Assembly: GCF_014203855.1 (NCBI RefSeq)
Contig: NZ_JACHJV010000001.1
Span: forward strand, 2,542,001 to 2,606,000
Source: Kitasatospora kifunensis
GTDB taxonomy: Bacteria > Actinomycetota > Actinomycetes > Streptomycetales > Streptomycetaceae
Length of the DNA stretch: 64,000 nt
Direction: 5' to 3'
Position 1 is the first letter of the stretch. Each line of letters opens with the position of its first letter. A model generated the notes under the pieces. That model searched no databases and was not told the origin of the DNA. It was given only the letters and a program-made list of their open reading frames with translations. The position numbers and the translations under genes were made by a program. Of the stretch, positions 17,101 through 24,460 are shown one piece after another.

Positions 17101-17118
17101 CGCTCAGTCAACTGAGCG
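17101..17118. promoter_or_regulatory. Perfect 18-bp palindrome upstream of the ATP-binding protein
   Basis: CGCTCAGTCAACTGAGCG: 8-bp perfect arms around CA, in the 152-bp divergent promoter region. It is too close to the start to be a terminator of anything upstream. An operator for the divergently encoded regulator is the simplest reading. Confidence 0.5.
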
Positions 17119-17191
17119 CTGTGCCAGCGATCCGCCTACTCAGAGAACACCGGAGAGCACACAAGTAGTAATGTCGATAGGGGTGTTGAAC

Positions 17192-17209
17192 TGTGGTGAA
17201 TTCGCCACA
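17192..17209. promoter_or_regulatory. Near-perfect palindrome upstream of the TPR regulator
   Basis: TGTGGTGAATTCGCCACA, 18 bp with one mismatched pair, centred 31 bp upstream of the regulator's ATG. It differs in sequence from the palindrome on the other side of the region, so two factors or two promoters may be involved. Autoregulation is plausible. Confidence 0.45.
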
Positions 17210-17231
17210 CGGGTGAACAGAGGTTCGAGAG

Positions 17232-18590
17232 ATGGCGGTACCGAACACGCAGCTCGCCGACTGGCTCAGCCGCACGGGATGGTCGAACGGCGCACTCGCC
17301 CGCCAGGTCAGGACGAAGGCCGCCGAGCTGAAACACCCGCATGTCACGCCCGATACGTCCAGCGTGAGGCGCTGGCTCGAAGGCCAGGCCCCTCGGCCGC
17401 CGGTCCCCGAGATCCTCGCTGATCTCTTCTCAGCTCACTTCAGCTTCCGCGTGACGACGTACGACCTCGGGTTTGAGACCGAGTCTGCCGCCGATCGAGC
17501 ACTTGTCTACAACCGGTCCTTTGCCGCTACGGTTGAAGCCGTTGCCGACCTAGGGAGATCTGACGTGGACCGTCGCAAGTTCCTAGCGGGATCGACCTTC
17601 GCGGCTGCCGCCGGCGCTGGGCCCGCCTTTGACTGGCTGTTGGGCACGATGGATCAAGACCCGCAGCCCGACCGTCGAGTTCGCCTCGAAGACGTCTCAG
17701 CGGTCAAGAACATGTTCGGCGCCTTCCAGCAGATGGACATCTTCCAGGGCGGTGGCTCCGGCCGACTCGCCCTGGCCGCGTACATGAACGAACACGTCTA
17801 CCCCCTGCTCCGCCGCAGCTACGACGAGGACGTGCACCAAGCGCTTGCCGAGGCAGCCGCAGAGCAGACGTACCTCCTCGGCTGGATGGCATACGACAAC
17901 GGCGAGCACGGCACGGCCCAGCGCTACCTGATCCAGTCGCTGCGGCTCGCCCAGGAGTCCAAGAACCCCGCCCTCGGTGCGCACGTGCTGGCAGGCATGG
18001 CGGATCAGGCCACGCTGCTCGGGAAGCCCGACGAGGGCCTCCGCCTGGCTCAGGCCGGCCGCCAGGGGCTGAGTCGCACCCCGGAGTCCGCCGCGTGCCT
18101 TGCCGACCTCTGGGCCCTCGAGGGCCGAGCCCTGGCCAAGTTGGAGGACAAAGCGGCGGCGCGGCACGCCGTCGCCGAGTCGGAGCGCGCCTTCGCCCGT
18201 GTAGCGCCCGGCAACGAGGACGAGCCCGAGTGGGCCCGCTTCATCGACCCCGCCTACCTCAACGGCGAGCACGCCCACACCTTCCAGGACATCGGCGACA
18301 GCGCCCAAGCCGAGACCTACGCCCGCCTGTCTATCGACCACGCCCGCGCCCAGCGCCGAGCCCGCCGCGGCGCCATGTCCCAGGCCGCCCTCGCCGTCTC
18401 CCACCTCCAGCGCCGAGACCTCGAAGCCGCCCACGCCGCCGGAGTCCGAACCCTGAACCTCACCCGCCAAGTCCAGTCATCCCGCGCAGTCGAGGCCGTC
18501 CAGAACATCAAGCGCCAGCTGACCCCCTTCGGCCGGCACCCACTCGTCGCCGACTTCAACGAGCGGGCGCGGGATCTGCTGGCTGCATGA
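17232..18590 (+). CDS. HTH-TPR transcriptional regulator (streptomycete type)
   Basis: 452 residues. The N-terminal helix-turn-helix (about 5-70; QLADWLSRTGWSNGALARQV, DTSSVRRWLEGQ) is followed by a linker with RRKFLAGSTFAAAAGAG (about 113-130), which resembles a signal but sits inside the protein. A helical TPR-like region (about 160-450) contains DNGEHGTAQRYLIQSLRLAQ and AALAVSHLQRRDLEAAHAAG. The architecture is that of the large streptomycete family that includes regulators of development and antibiotic production. It is divergent from an ATP-binding protein gene, a common pairing. Its stop is followed by a hairpin. Confidence 0.82.
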   Translation: MAVPNTQLADWLSRTGWSNGALARQVRTKAAELKHPHVTPDTSSVRRWLEGQAPRPPVPEILADLFSAHFSFRVTTYDLGFETESAADRALVYNRSFAATVEAVADLGRSDVDRRKFLAGSTFAAAAGAGPAFDWLLGTMDQDPQPDRRVRLEDVSAVKNMFGAFQQMDIFQGGGSGRLALAAYMNEHVYPLLRRSYDEDVHQALAEAAAEQTYLLGWMAYDNGEHGTAQRYLIQSLRLAQESKNPALGAHVLAGMADQATLLGKPDEGLRLAQAGRQGLSRTPESAACLADLWALEGRALAKLEDKAAARHAVAESERAFARVAPGNEDEPEWARFIDPAYLNGEHAHTFQDIGDSAQAETYARLSIDHARAQRRARRGAMSQAALAVSHLQRRDLEAAHAAGVRTLNLTRQVQSSRAVEAVQNIKRQLTPFGRHPLVADFNERARDLLAA

Positions 18591-18604
18591 CGCAGCTTTT
18601 TTTT

Positions 18605-18637
18605 GGGCCCTCCCAGTGACACGCCGCGGGAGGGCCC
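18605..18637. terminator. Bidirectional terminator between convergent genes
   Basis: A 10-bp perfect stem (GGGCCCTCCC at 18605-18614 with 18628-18637) between the convergent TPR regulator and nuclease genes. A run of nine T precedes it on the plus strand. It separates host-like GC-rich DNA from the lower-GC nuclease gene. Confidence 0.7.
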
Positions 18638-18676
18638 AAGTATGTCCCTGCCCGATAGACATCGGCCTGCCACTAA

Positions 18677-20326
18677 TTACTCATACGTCGGCGACCTTCT
18701 GGGCAGCCCATGCCGAACACGATGGTCCGCGAGACTCTGCCGGTCAATGATGTGCTTAGGCACCTCACGGAGCCGTCCGATCAATGCGCTATCAACACGA
18801 CTTACGATAGTCAGATCCGGATTAATTATCAGCACGCCAAGATCAAGCATAATATGATGATTTGGACACAGGCACAGCATATTTCCACGCCCACTGCGGC
18901 CACCATCGCCAATAGGGCGAATATGCGCGATTTGCACATAGGGGCCCTGCGGTCCGACAATGCGCACCCCGCAGACCTGGCACATGTGGTCATGAAGCTT
19001 CTTTAGATCTTCTGTGACCGCACTCATTCCGACAAAGCGCGAACGCCTAACAGAAAACCCATCCCCACCAAACTCGGGATAGGCTTTTTCTGTCAGCGCT
19101 TCTGCATCTTCCAACGCCGCAGGCTTCCCCTCATTGGCGCCCGGGATTCGAGCAATCCGATACCGCCATACACGATGCCCACCATCATCGGACTCGGACC
19201 AGTAGTCCTCAACCCTATACAGGCCATCGTAGCGAAATCGACCGCCAGCCCCGGCGGCAATTGTTCTCACTACGCGAACGGGAGCACGTGAAGCAGCGCT
19301 GACAGCCAGACTAGAGTTGCCCTTGGCCAGCTGCTGATCCCTGCCCAGCTGCCCGGTAGTCGCGCTTCGCCCACCCTGACCAGTGAAGATGATCGAATCT
19401 CCATAGTCCTCGGCCGCATCATCCCCCGAGAGCAGAATCGACTCAGCGCCACGCTGGGAGGTGCCAGTAATGGATCCCTGCATTTGCCTATGAACACCAG
19501 CCCGCGCAAGTGCTACCCGAGACTCGAAAAGCTGCCCGATCTGAACGCCAGGAATCTCGCCGATTCTATCGTGGAACTCTTGCCTGGCTCCGTTCTGACC
19601 ACCCGGGAGTGCGAGGGCAAGCCCCTTCACCCTAGCTTTCTCTTCTTTGCGCGCTGATCGTGCCACAAAGAGCGCTTCACCGACCAGTGAGTCACATGTC
19701 GATGAGATCCAGGATGGGTCATCCGGCCAAGCCGACAATAGACCTGAAAATAGTTCGACCAATCGCTCTTCCGTCGGGATTGTCCGCCCATTTAGATAGG
19801 AATCGAGCGTCCGCGCACTCAAGTCACAGTGCCGTGCGACTTGCTCAGTTGAAGGGCTTCCACAGTGCCCCCAGGCCGCAACAAGCTGGCGGGTGAAGTC
19901 CTCCTCCTCGGCAGTACGGCGGACTGCCGGTACACCACGGAGTCGAGACTCCTCCGCAAGCGCCTCCTCGACCTCACGCCGTCGGTCACGCCATCGCTGT
20001 CGCTCAACGTCACCACCACCTATCCAGGCATCGACAATGATGTCCAGGTTCTTTGCACTTGGCAGGCGCGTGCCACTCAGCGCCGCATAGACCGCTGTAC
20101 GCGACGCTCCACGCATCACGGCCATGTCAACTGTGCCTTGCGCTCGGTCCATCACGGCACGAAGATCGCGAGCGAAGGCGACCAGTGGCCCATCCCCCCT
20201 CAGTGGCAGCCGACGAGCCATGTCTTCACCGTGATATGCATCACATTCCTCCAGCCCATCACTGTGACACAGGTCACAATATCGAGCATCGGACCGCCAG
20301 TGACCTGGGGTGATGTGACGACACAT
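18677..20326 (-). CDS. HTH-HTH-SRA-HNH protein, putative modification-dependent restriction endonuclease
   Basis: 549 residues from 20326 (an ATG at 20221, MARRLPLRGDG, is an alternative). Order: Cys/His-rich N-tip (CDLCHSDGLEEC, 18-28), a first HTH-like domain (about 48-103; GASRTAVYAALSGTRLPSAK), a second (about 143-200; STEQVARHCDLSARTLDSYL), a YDG/SRA domain (about 256-395; SITGTSQRGAESILLSG, FRYDGLYRVEDYW) and a C-terminal HNH (C449, C452, AHIRP 467-471, C485/C487, NHH 489-491). SRA domains flip out modified cytosine and HNH cuts DNA, so this should act as a type IV-like nuclease against modified phage or plasmid DNA. G+C falls below 50% in places, far under its neighbours, indicating recent transfer. 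Confidence 0.85.
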   Translation of the reverse strand: MCRHITPGHWRSDARYCDLCHSDGLEECDAYHGEDMARRLPLRGDGPLVAFARDLRAVMDRAQGTVDMAVMRGASRTAVYAALSGTRLPSAKNLDIIVDAWIGGGDVERQRWRDRRREVEEALAEESRLRGVPAVRRTAEEEDFTRQLVAAWGHCGSPSTEQVARHCDLSARTLDSYLNGRTIPTEERLVELFSGLLSAWPDDPSWISSTCDSLVGEALFVARSARKEEKARVKGLALALPGGQNGARQEFHDRIGEIPGVQIGQLFESRVALARAGVHRQMQGSITGTSQRGAESILLSGDDAAEDYGDSIIFTGQGGRSATTGQLGRDQQLAKGNSSLAVSAASRAPVRVVRTIAAGAGGRFRYDGLYRVEDYWSESDDGGHRVWRYRIARIPGANEGKPAALEDAEALTEKAYPEFGGDGFSVRRSRFVGMSAVTEDLKKLHDHMCQVCGVRIVGPQGPYVQIAHIRPIGDGGRSGRGNMLCLCPNHHIMLDLGVLIINPDLTIVSRVDSALIGRLREVPKHIIDRQSLADHRVRHGLPRRSPTYE

Positions 20327-20486
20327 CAGTCCCGCGATGTTTTCTGCGGGATCCCCGCCCGGCGGCGCTCTGCCATGGTTTTACAAGTGCCGGCTGAGCC
20401 GCTCTCCCACAAAGGAGCGACGGCTCCCTGCGCCAACAGGAAGCCGTCTCTGCTCGTAGCCCCCATCAACATGCACGGAGTACTAC

Positions 20487-20801
20487 ATGGACGAGAGTAC
20501 GGGGAGTCCCGCGGTCTGGGAAAGCGCCAAGGTCGCCGCAGTGAGCGGGGCCACCCCTAGGTGGTTCGCGCTGACTGGCCTAGCGGCGGCGACCGCAGGC
20601 CCGATCGCCGCCGGCCTGCAGGGCAATCCCACCGTCGCGGCGATCTCTGCGACACCGAGTCTCGTGCTCGGGCTGGCGTTCTTCGTGGGCGTCATCTGCC
20701 CGGCTATCTGGTCCAGGAAGGCCCAGCGCCAGAAGGCCGCACTGAACGTGATGAATGCGCTACTCGGCCGCAACCCTGGAAGCGCATACAAACGGACGTA
20801 G
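20487..20801 (+). CDS. Small two-helix membrane protein next to the nuclease
   Basis: 104 residues with two hydrophobic segments (WFALTGLAAATAGPIAAGLQ; LVLGLAFFVGVICPAIW) and a basic C-terminal tail (SRKAQRQKAALNVMNALLGR). No signal peptidase site. It is divergent from the SRA-HNH nuclease, with a 160-bp shared upstream region. Host-like codon use contrasts with the nuclease. It could be unrelated cargo or a membrane partner of the nuclease; the sequence does not decide. Confidence 0.6.
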   Translation: MDESTGSPAVWESAKVAAVSGATPRWFALTGLAAATAGPIAAGLQGNPTVAAISATPSLVLGLAFFVGVICPAIWSRKAQRQKAALNVMNALLGRNPGSAYKRT

Positions 20802-20907
20802 GCCCAAACGACCTGGCATCGGGGCCATCACAAGATCTACTTGCCTGACGCCACTTCCGTCAGCCCTTGCCACCCGCCGCGACCCAAGTTGGCCGCTCGC
20901 CGACTCG

Positions 20908-20951
20908 GAGTCTGGGCCTTCCCTCACACTTGGAGGGGAGGCCCAAGACTC
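20908..20951. terminator. Hairpin between convergent element genes
   Basis: A nearly perfect long stem (GAGTCTGGGCCTTCCCTC with GAGGGGAGGCCCAAGACTC) with a short loop, between the small membrane protein gene (plus) and the 66-codon gene (minus). It probably stops transcription from both sides, including read-through from the radical SAM gene. Confidence 0.65.
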
Positions 20952-20972
20952 CAGCAGGCGCGAACTATCCGC

Positions 20973-21173
20973 TTAGACCCACTCGATCTCGCTCACGATG
21001 CCGTCGGTCACCCGCGGAGCGGGCAGCGGCACCCTCGGGCCCTGTGCCGCCGACCCATCCGCGCCAGCCGGCCGAGAGCTCCGGCCAACCCCAAGTTCAC
21101 CCAAAAGAGTGAACCTCTCAGCCTCGCTCAGCGAGTGAAGTAAGTCACACAACTCACCCACCGCGTCGGTCAT
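20973..21173 (-). CDS. 66-residue element protein coupled to the host radical SAM gene
   Basis: The ATG (21171-21173) overlaps the TGA of the radical SAM gene as ATGA, so ribosomes finishing the host gene can re-initiate here. The protein starts with an amphipathic helix (DAVGELCDLLHSLSEAERF) and ends GIVSEIEWV; the middle is disordered. It lies wholly in element DNA, 39 bp inside the end repeat. No family is recognised. Candidate roles are the missing recombination directionality factor or a sensor of host transcription. It could also be chance, but the overlap and good initial codon use argue for a gene. Confidence 0.55.
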   Translation of the reverse strand: MTDAVGELCDLLHSLSEAERFTLLGELGVGRSSRPAGADGSAAQGPRVPLPAPRVTDGIVSEIEWV

Positions 21174-23128
21174 ACCCCAGCGCCTTTTGCCTGGTCAGCG
21201 CCCTGGTTGACCACCGTCAGGGGCAGCAGCTTCTTGCCCGTCGGGCCTACTTGTATGGCCGTCTGCATCTGCGGACACACCCCACAGTCAAAACAGGGAG
21301 TCCAGCGGCAGTCGTCGACCTCGACCTCCTCGAGCGCGTCCTGCCAGTCCTCCCAGAGCCAGTCCTTGTCGAGGCCGCTGTCCAGGTGGTCCCAGGGCAG
21401 CACCTCCTCGTAGCCGCGCTCGCGGGTGGTGTACCACTCGACGTCGACGCCAGTGCCGGCCAGGCCCTTCTCGGCGCTCGCCATCCAGCGGTCGTAGGAG
21501 AAGTGCTCACGCCAGCCGTCGAAGCGGCCGCCGTCCTCGTAGACCGCGCGAATGATCTTGCCGGTGCGGCGGTCACCGCGGGAGAGCAGGCCCTCGACGA
21601 TGCCGGGCTTGCCGTCGTGGTAGCGGAACCCGATGTTCTTGCCGTACTTGCGGTCCTGACGGATCGCGTCGCGCAGCTTGCCGAGCCGGGCGTCGGTGGC
21701 CTCGGCGGACAGCTGCGGGGCCCACTGGAAGGGGGTGTGCGGCTTGGGCACGAAACCGCCGATGGAGACCGTGCAGCGGATGTCGTTCTGCCCGGTGACC
21801 TCGCGGCCCTTCTGGATGACGTTCTTCGCCATCTCGGCGATCTGCAGCACGTCCTCGTCGGTCTCGGTGGGCAGGCCGACCATGAAGTACAGCTTCACCT
21901 GGCGCCAGCCGTTGCCGTAGGCCGCGGCGACGGTGCGGATCAGGTCCTCCTCCGACACCATCTTGTTGATCACCTTGCGGATCCGCTCACTGCCGCCCTC
22001 GGGGGCGAAGGTGAGGCCGGAGCGCCGGCCGTTGCGGGTCAGCTCGTTGGCCAGGTCGATGTTGAAGGCGTCGACCCGGGTGGAGGGCAGCGACAGGCCG
22101 ATCTTGTCCTCGGTGTACCGGTCGGCCAGGCCCTTGGCGATGTCGCCGATCTCGGTGTGGTCGGCGGAGGAGAGCGAGAGCAGGCCGACCTCCTCGAAGC
22201 CGGTCGCCTTCAGCCCGCGCTCCACCATCTCGCCGATACCGGTGATGCTTCGCTCCCGCACGGGGCGCGTGATCATGCCGGCCTGGCAGAAACGGCAGCC
22301 GCGGGTGCAGCCGCGGAAGATCTCCACCGACATGCGCTCGTGTACCGTCTCGGCGAGCGGAACCAGCGGCTGCTTGGGGTAGGGCCACTCGTCAAGGTCC
22401 ATCACGGTGTGCTTGGAGACCCGCCACGGCACGCCGGGGGCGTTGGGGACCACGCGGGCGATCCGGCCGTCCGGCAGGTACTCCACGTCGTAGAACCGCG
22501 GCACGTAGACCCCGCCGGTCTTGGCCAGGCGCAGCAGCAGCTCGGAGCGGCCGCCGGGGCGGCCCTCGGCCTTCCAGGCCCGGATGATCTCGGTGATGTC
22601 GAGCACGGCCTGCTCGCCGTCACCGATCACCGCGCAGTCGATGAAGTCCGCGATCGGCTCGGGGTTGAACGCGGCGTGACCGCCGGCCAGCACGATCGGG
22701 TCCTCGTCGGTGCGATCGGCCGCCTCCAACGGGATGCCGGCCAGGTCCAGCGCGGCCAGCATGTTGGTGTAACCGAGCTCGGTGGAGAAGGAGAGCCCGA
22801 ACACGTCGAAGGCCTTCACCGGCCGGTGCGCGTCCACGGTGAACTGCGGGACCTGGTGCTCGCGCATCAGGGCCTCCAGGTCCGGCCAGACGCTGTAGGT
22901 CCGCTCGGCCAGCACACCCTCGCGCTCGTTCAGCACCTCGTAGAGGATCATGACGCCCTGGTTGGGCAGCCCGACCTCGTACGCGTCCGGGTACATCAGC
23001 GCCCAGCGGACGTCGCAGGAGTCCCACTCCTTGACGGTCGAGTTGAGCTCGCCGCCGACGTACTGGATCGGCTTCTGGACGTGCGGGAGGAGGGCCTCCA
23101 GGCGTGGGAAGACCGATTCGACTGGCAT
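21170..23128 (-). CDS. TIGR03960-type B12-binding radical SAM protein (3' end rebuilt by the element)
   Basis: 652 residues. An N-terminal B12-binding-like region (about 30-180; DAYEVGLPNQGVMILYEVLN, VIGDGEQAVLD) precedes a radical SAM core with the Fe-S motif CTRGCRFC (about 273-280). The conserved C-terminal CFDCGVCPQMQTAIQVGPTG follows. The substrate is unknown; its usual partner is the TIGR03936-type protein at 5341-6144. Element integration occurred inside the codons for GPTGKKLLPLTV and replaced the original end (LK, stop) with VNQGADQAKGAGV, so the protein is intact with about 11 extra residues. Transcription now reads into element DNA instead of the partner gene. Confidence 0.92.
   Translation of the reverse strand: MPVESVFPRLEALLPHVQKPIQYVGGELNSTVKEWDSCDVRWALMYPDAYEVGLPNQGVMILYEVLNEREGVLAERTYSVWPDLEALMREHQVPQFTVDAHRPVKAFDVFGLSFSTELGYTNMLAALDLAGIPLEAADRTDEDPIVLAGGHAAFNPEPIADFIDCAVIGDGEQAVLDITEIIRAWKAEGRPGGRSELLLRLAKTGGVYVPRFYDVEYLPDGRIARVVPNAPGVPWRVSKHTVMDLDEWPYPKQPLVPLAETVHERMSVEIFRGCTRGCRFCQAGMITRPVRERSITGIGEMVERGLKATGFEEVGLLSLSSADHTEIGDIAKGLADRYTEDKIGLSLPSTRVDAFNIDLANELTRNGRRSGLTFAPEGGSERIRKVINKMVSEEDLIRTVAAAYGNGWRQVKLYFMVGLPTETDEDVLQIAEMAKNVIQKGREVTGQNDIRCTVSIGGFVPKPHTPFQWAPQLSAEATDARLGKLRDAIRQDRKYGKNIGFRYHDGKPGIVEGLLSRGDRRTGKIIRAVYEDGGRFDGWREHFSYDRWMASAEKGLAGTGVDVEWYTTRERGYEEVLPWDHLDSGLDKDWLWEDWQDALEEVEVDDCRWTPCFDCGVCPQMQTAIQVGPTGKKLLPLTVVNQGADQAKGAGV
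21212..21247. repeat. Attachment-site repeat, distal end (36-bp direct repeat)
   Basis: Identical over 36 bp to 6353-6388; the flanking bases differ on both sides (G/C left, G/T right). To the right is uninterrupted host gene; to the left is element DNA that supplies the new C-terminal codons. Serine integrases usually leave short crossover identity, so 36 bp is long. Confidence 0.9.
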
Positions 23129-23257
23129 GCGGCGAAACCCTTTGCTTGACGGAGGGGGTGACCCTCAAGGGTAACGTGACGGACGGGGCTCCCCGGAACC
23201 TCGCAGCCGCCGCCACCGGCAGGCCACCGGCCGGAGCGCAGGCGCCCCGGCCGGGCC

Positions 23258-24460
23258 TCAGCCCGCTATCGGCCGCTGGGTGCGGACCGCCTGGAGCAGG
23301 CCGATGGCGATCCAGCCCGCGAACATCGATGAGCCGCCGTAGCTGACGAAGGGCAGCGGGATGCCGGCCACCGGCATGATGCCCAGCGTCATGCCGATGT
23401 TCTCGAAGGACTGGAAGGCGAACCAGGCGATCACGCCGCCCGCCACCACCGTCCCGAACAGGTCGCCGGCCTGCCGGGCGATCCGGCAGGCGCGCCAGAG
23501 GATCACACCGACCAGCAGGATGATCGCCAGGCCGCCGACGAAGCCCAGCTCCTCGCCCGCGACCGTGAAGACGAAGTCGGTCTGCTGCTCGGGCACGAAC
23601 TGCCCTATGGTCTGGGTGCCGTGGAACAGGCCCTTGCCGGTCAGGCCGCCGGAGCCGATCGCGATCCGGGCCTGCGCGGTGTTGTAGCCCACCCCGGAGG
23701 GGTCCAGGGCCGGGTTGGCGAAGGCGGCGAAGCGGTCGATCTGATACTTGCTCAGCACGTGCAGCTTCCAGACCGCGGCGGCTCCGATCCCGCCGGTGGC
23801 CAGCAGGCCGAAGATCCACCGGTTGGCCACCCCGGAGGCCAGCAGGATGCCCAGGATGGTCACCACCATCACCATGACCGAGCCGAGGTCGGGCATCAGC
23901 AGCACGATGCAGATCGGCAGCCCGCCCAGCGCCAGCGCCTGCAGCACCGTGCGCCCCGGCGGCATCTCGCGCTCGCCGGTGTCCACCCGGGAGGAGAGCA
24001 CCAGCGCCATCCCGAGCACGATCGCCAACTTGGCGAACTCGGCCGGCTGGATCGAGAATCCGCCGCCGAACTGGATCCAGGAGTGCGCGCCGTTGATGGT
24101 CGAGCCCAGCGGGCTGAGCGTGGCCAGCAGCATCAGGATGGAGAGCGCGTAGAGGACCGGCACGGCGGCGCGGATCCGGTGGTGCCCTATCGCGATGGCA
24201 CCCGCGCAGAGCGCCACGCCGATCACCAGGTTGGTCAGGTGCCGGTAGAGGAAGTACTGCGGGTCCCCGTGGGTCAGCGAGTCGCGGCCCCGGGTCGCCG
24301 ACCAGACCAGCATCGAGCTGCCCAGCGACAGGGCCAGCGCGGCCAGGATTATCACCCAGTCCAGCCGGCGCAGCGGGGCGTCCTTGGCCAGCGCCCGGGC
24401 GAGCGGGCCGCGCTTGGGCGAGAACCGCAGCTGGCGGTACGAGCTGTAGGAGGAGGTCAT
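23258..24460 (-). CDS. rodA: SEDS peptidoglycan glycosyltransferase RodA
   Basis: 400-residue polytopic membrane protein of the SEDS family, polymerising lipid II together with its class B PBP partner. About ten hydrophobic segments are visible, with the SEDS hallmarks NGAHSWIQFGGGFSIQPAEF (about 140) and PEQQTDFVFTVAGEELGFVG (about 290). Also present is the C-terminal PFVSYGGSSM. Its first codons overlap the end of mrdA by 4 bp, so the two are coupled. In streptomycetes this mre-cluster SEDS protein contributes to spore-wall synthesis rather than tip growth. Confidence 0.95.
   Translation of the reverse strand: MTSSYSSYRQLRFSPKRGPLARALAKDAPLRRLDWVIILAALALSLGSSMLVWSATRGRDSLTHGDPQYFLYRHLTNLVIGVALCAGAIAIGHHRIRAAVPVLYALSILMLLATLSPLGSTINGAHSWIQFGGGFSIQPAEFAKLAIVLGMALVLSSRVDTGEREMPPGRTVLQALALGGLPICIVLLMPDLGSVMVMVVTILGILLASGVANRWIFGLLATGGIGAAAVWKLHVLSKYQIDRFAAFANPALDPSGVGYNTAQARIAIGSGGLTGKGLFHGTQTIGQFVPEQQTDFVFTVAGEELGFVGGLAIILLVGVILWRACRIARQAGDLFGTVVAGGVIAWFAFQSFENIGMTLGIMPVAGIPLPFVSYGGSSMFAGWIAIGLLQAVRTQRPIAG

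Larger units (their letters stand above)
6353..21247. mobile_element. AICE-like integrated conjugative element with serine integrase
   Basis: About 14.86 kb inserted into the 3' end of the radical SAM gene and bounded by a perfect 36-bp direct repeat. Contents from the left: large serine integrase, cargo, RepSA-type initiator, small membrane protein, FtsK/SpoIIIE-type Tra, two small operon proteins, divergent GntR regulator, then cargo (RDD protein, small hypotheticals, ATP-binding protein, TPR regulator, HTH-SRA-HNH nuclease, small membrane protein, 66-residue protein). This gene set is that of an AICE such as pSAM2: rolling-circle replication and dsDNA transfer by a single translocase. Using a serine rather than a tyrosine integrase is the exception. 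All core genes look intact. Confidence 0.9.

Noticed and set aside
21251..23149. Long plus-strand frame opposite the radical SAM gene
   Set aside because: No family features; composed of codons forced by the real minus-strand gene.
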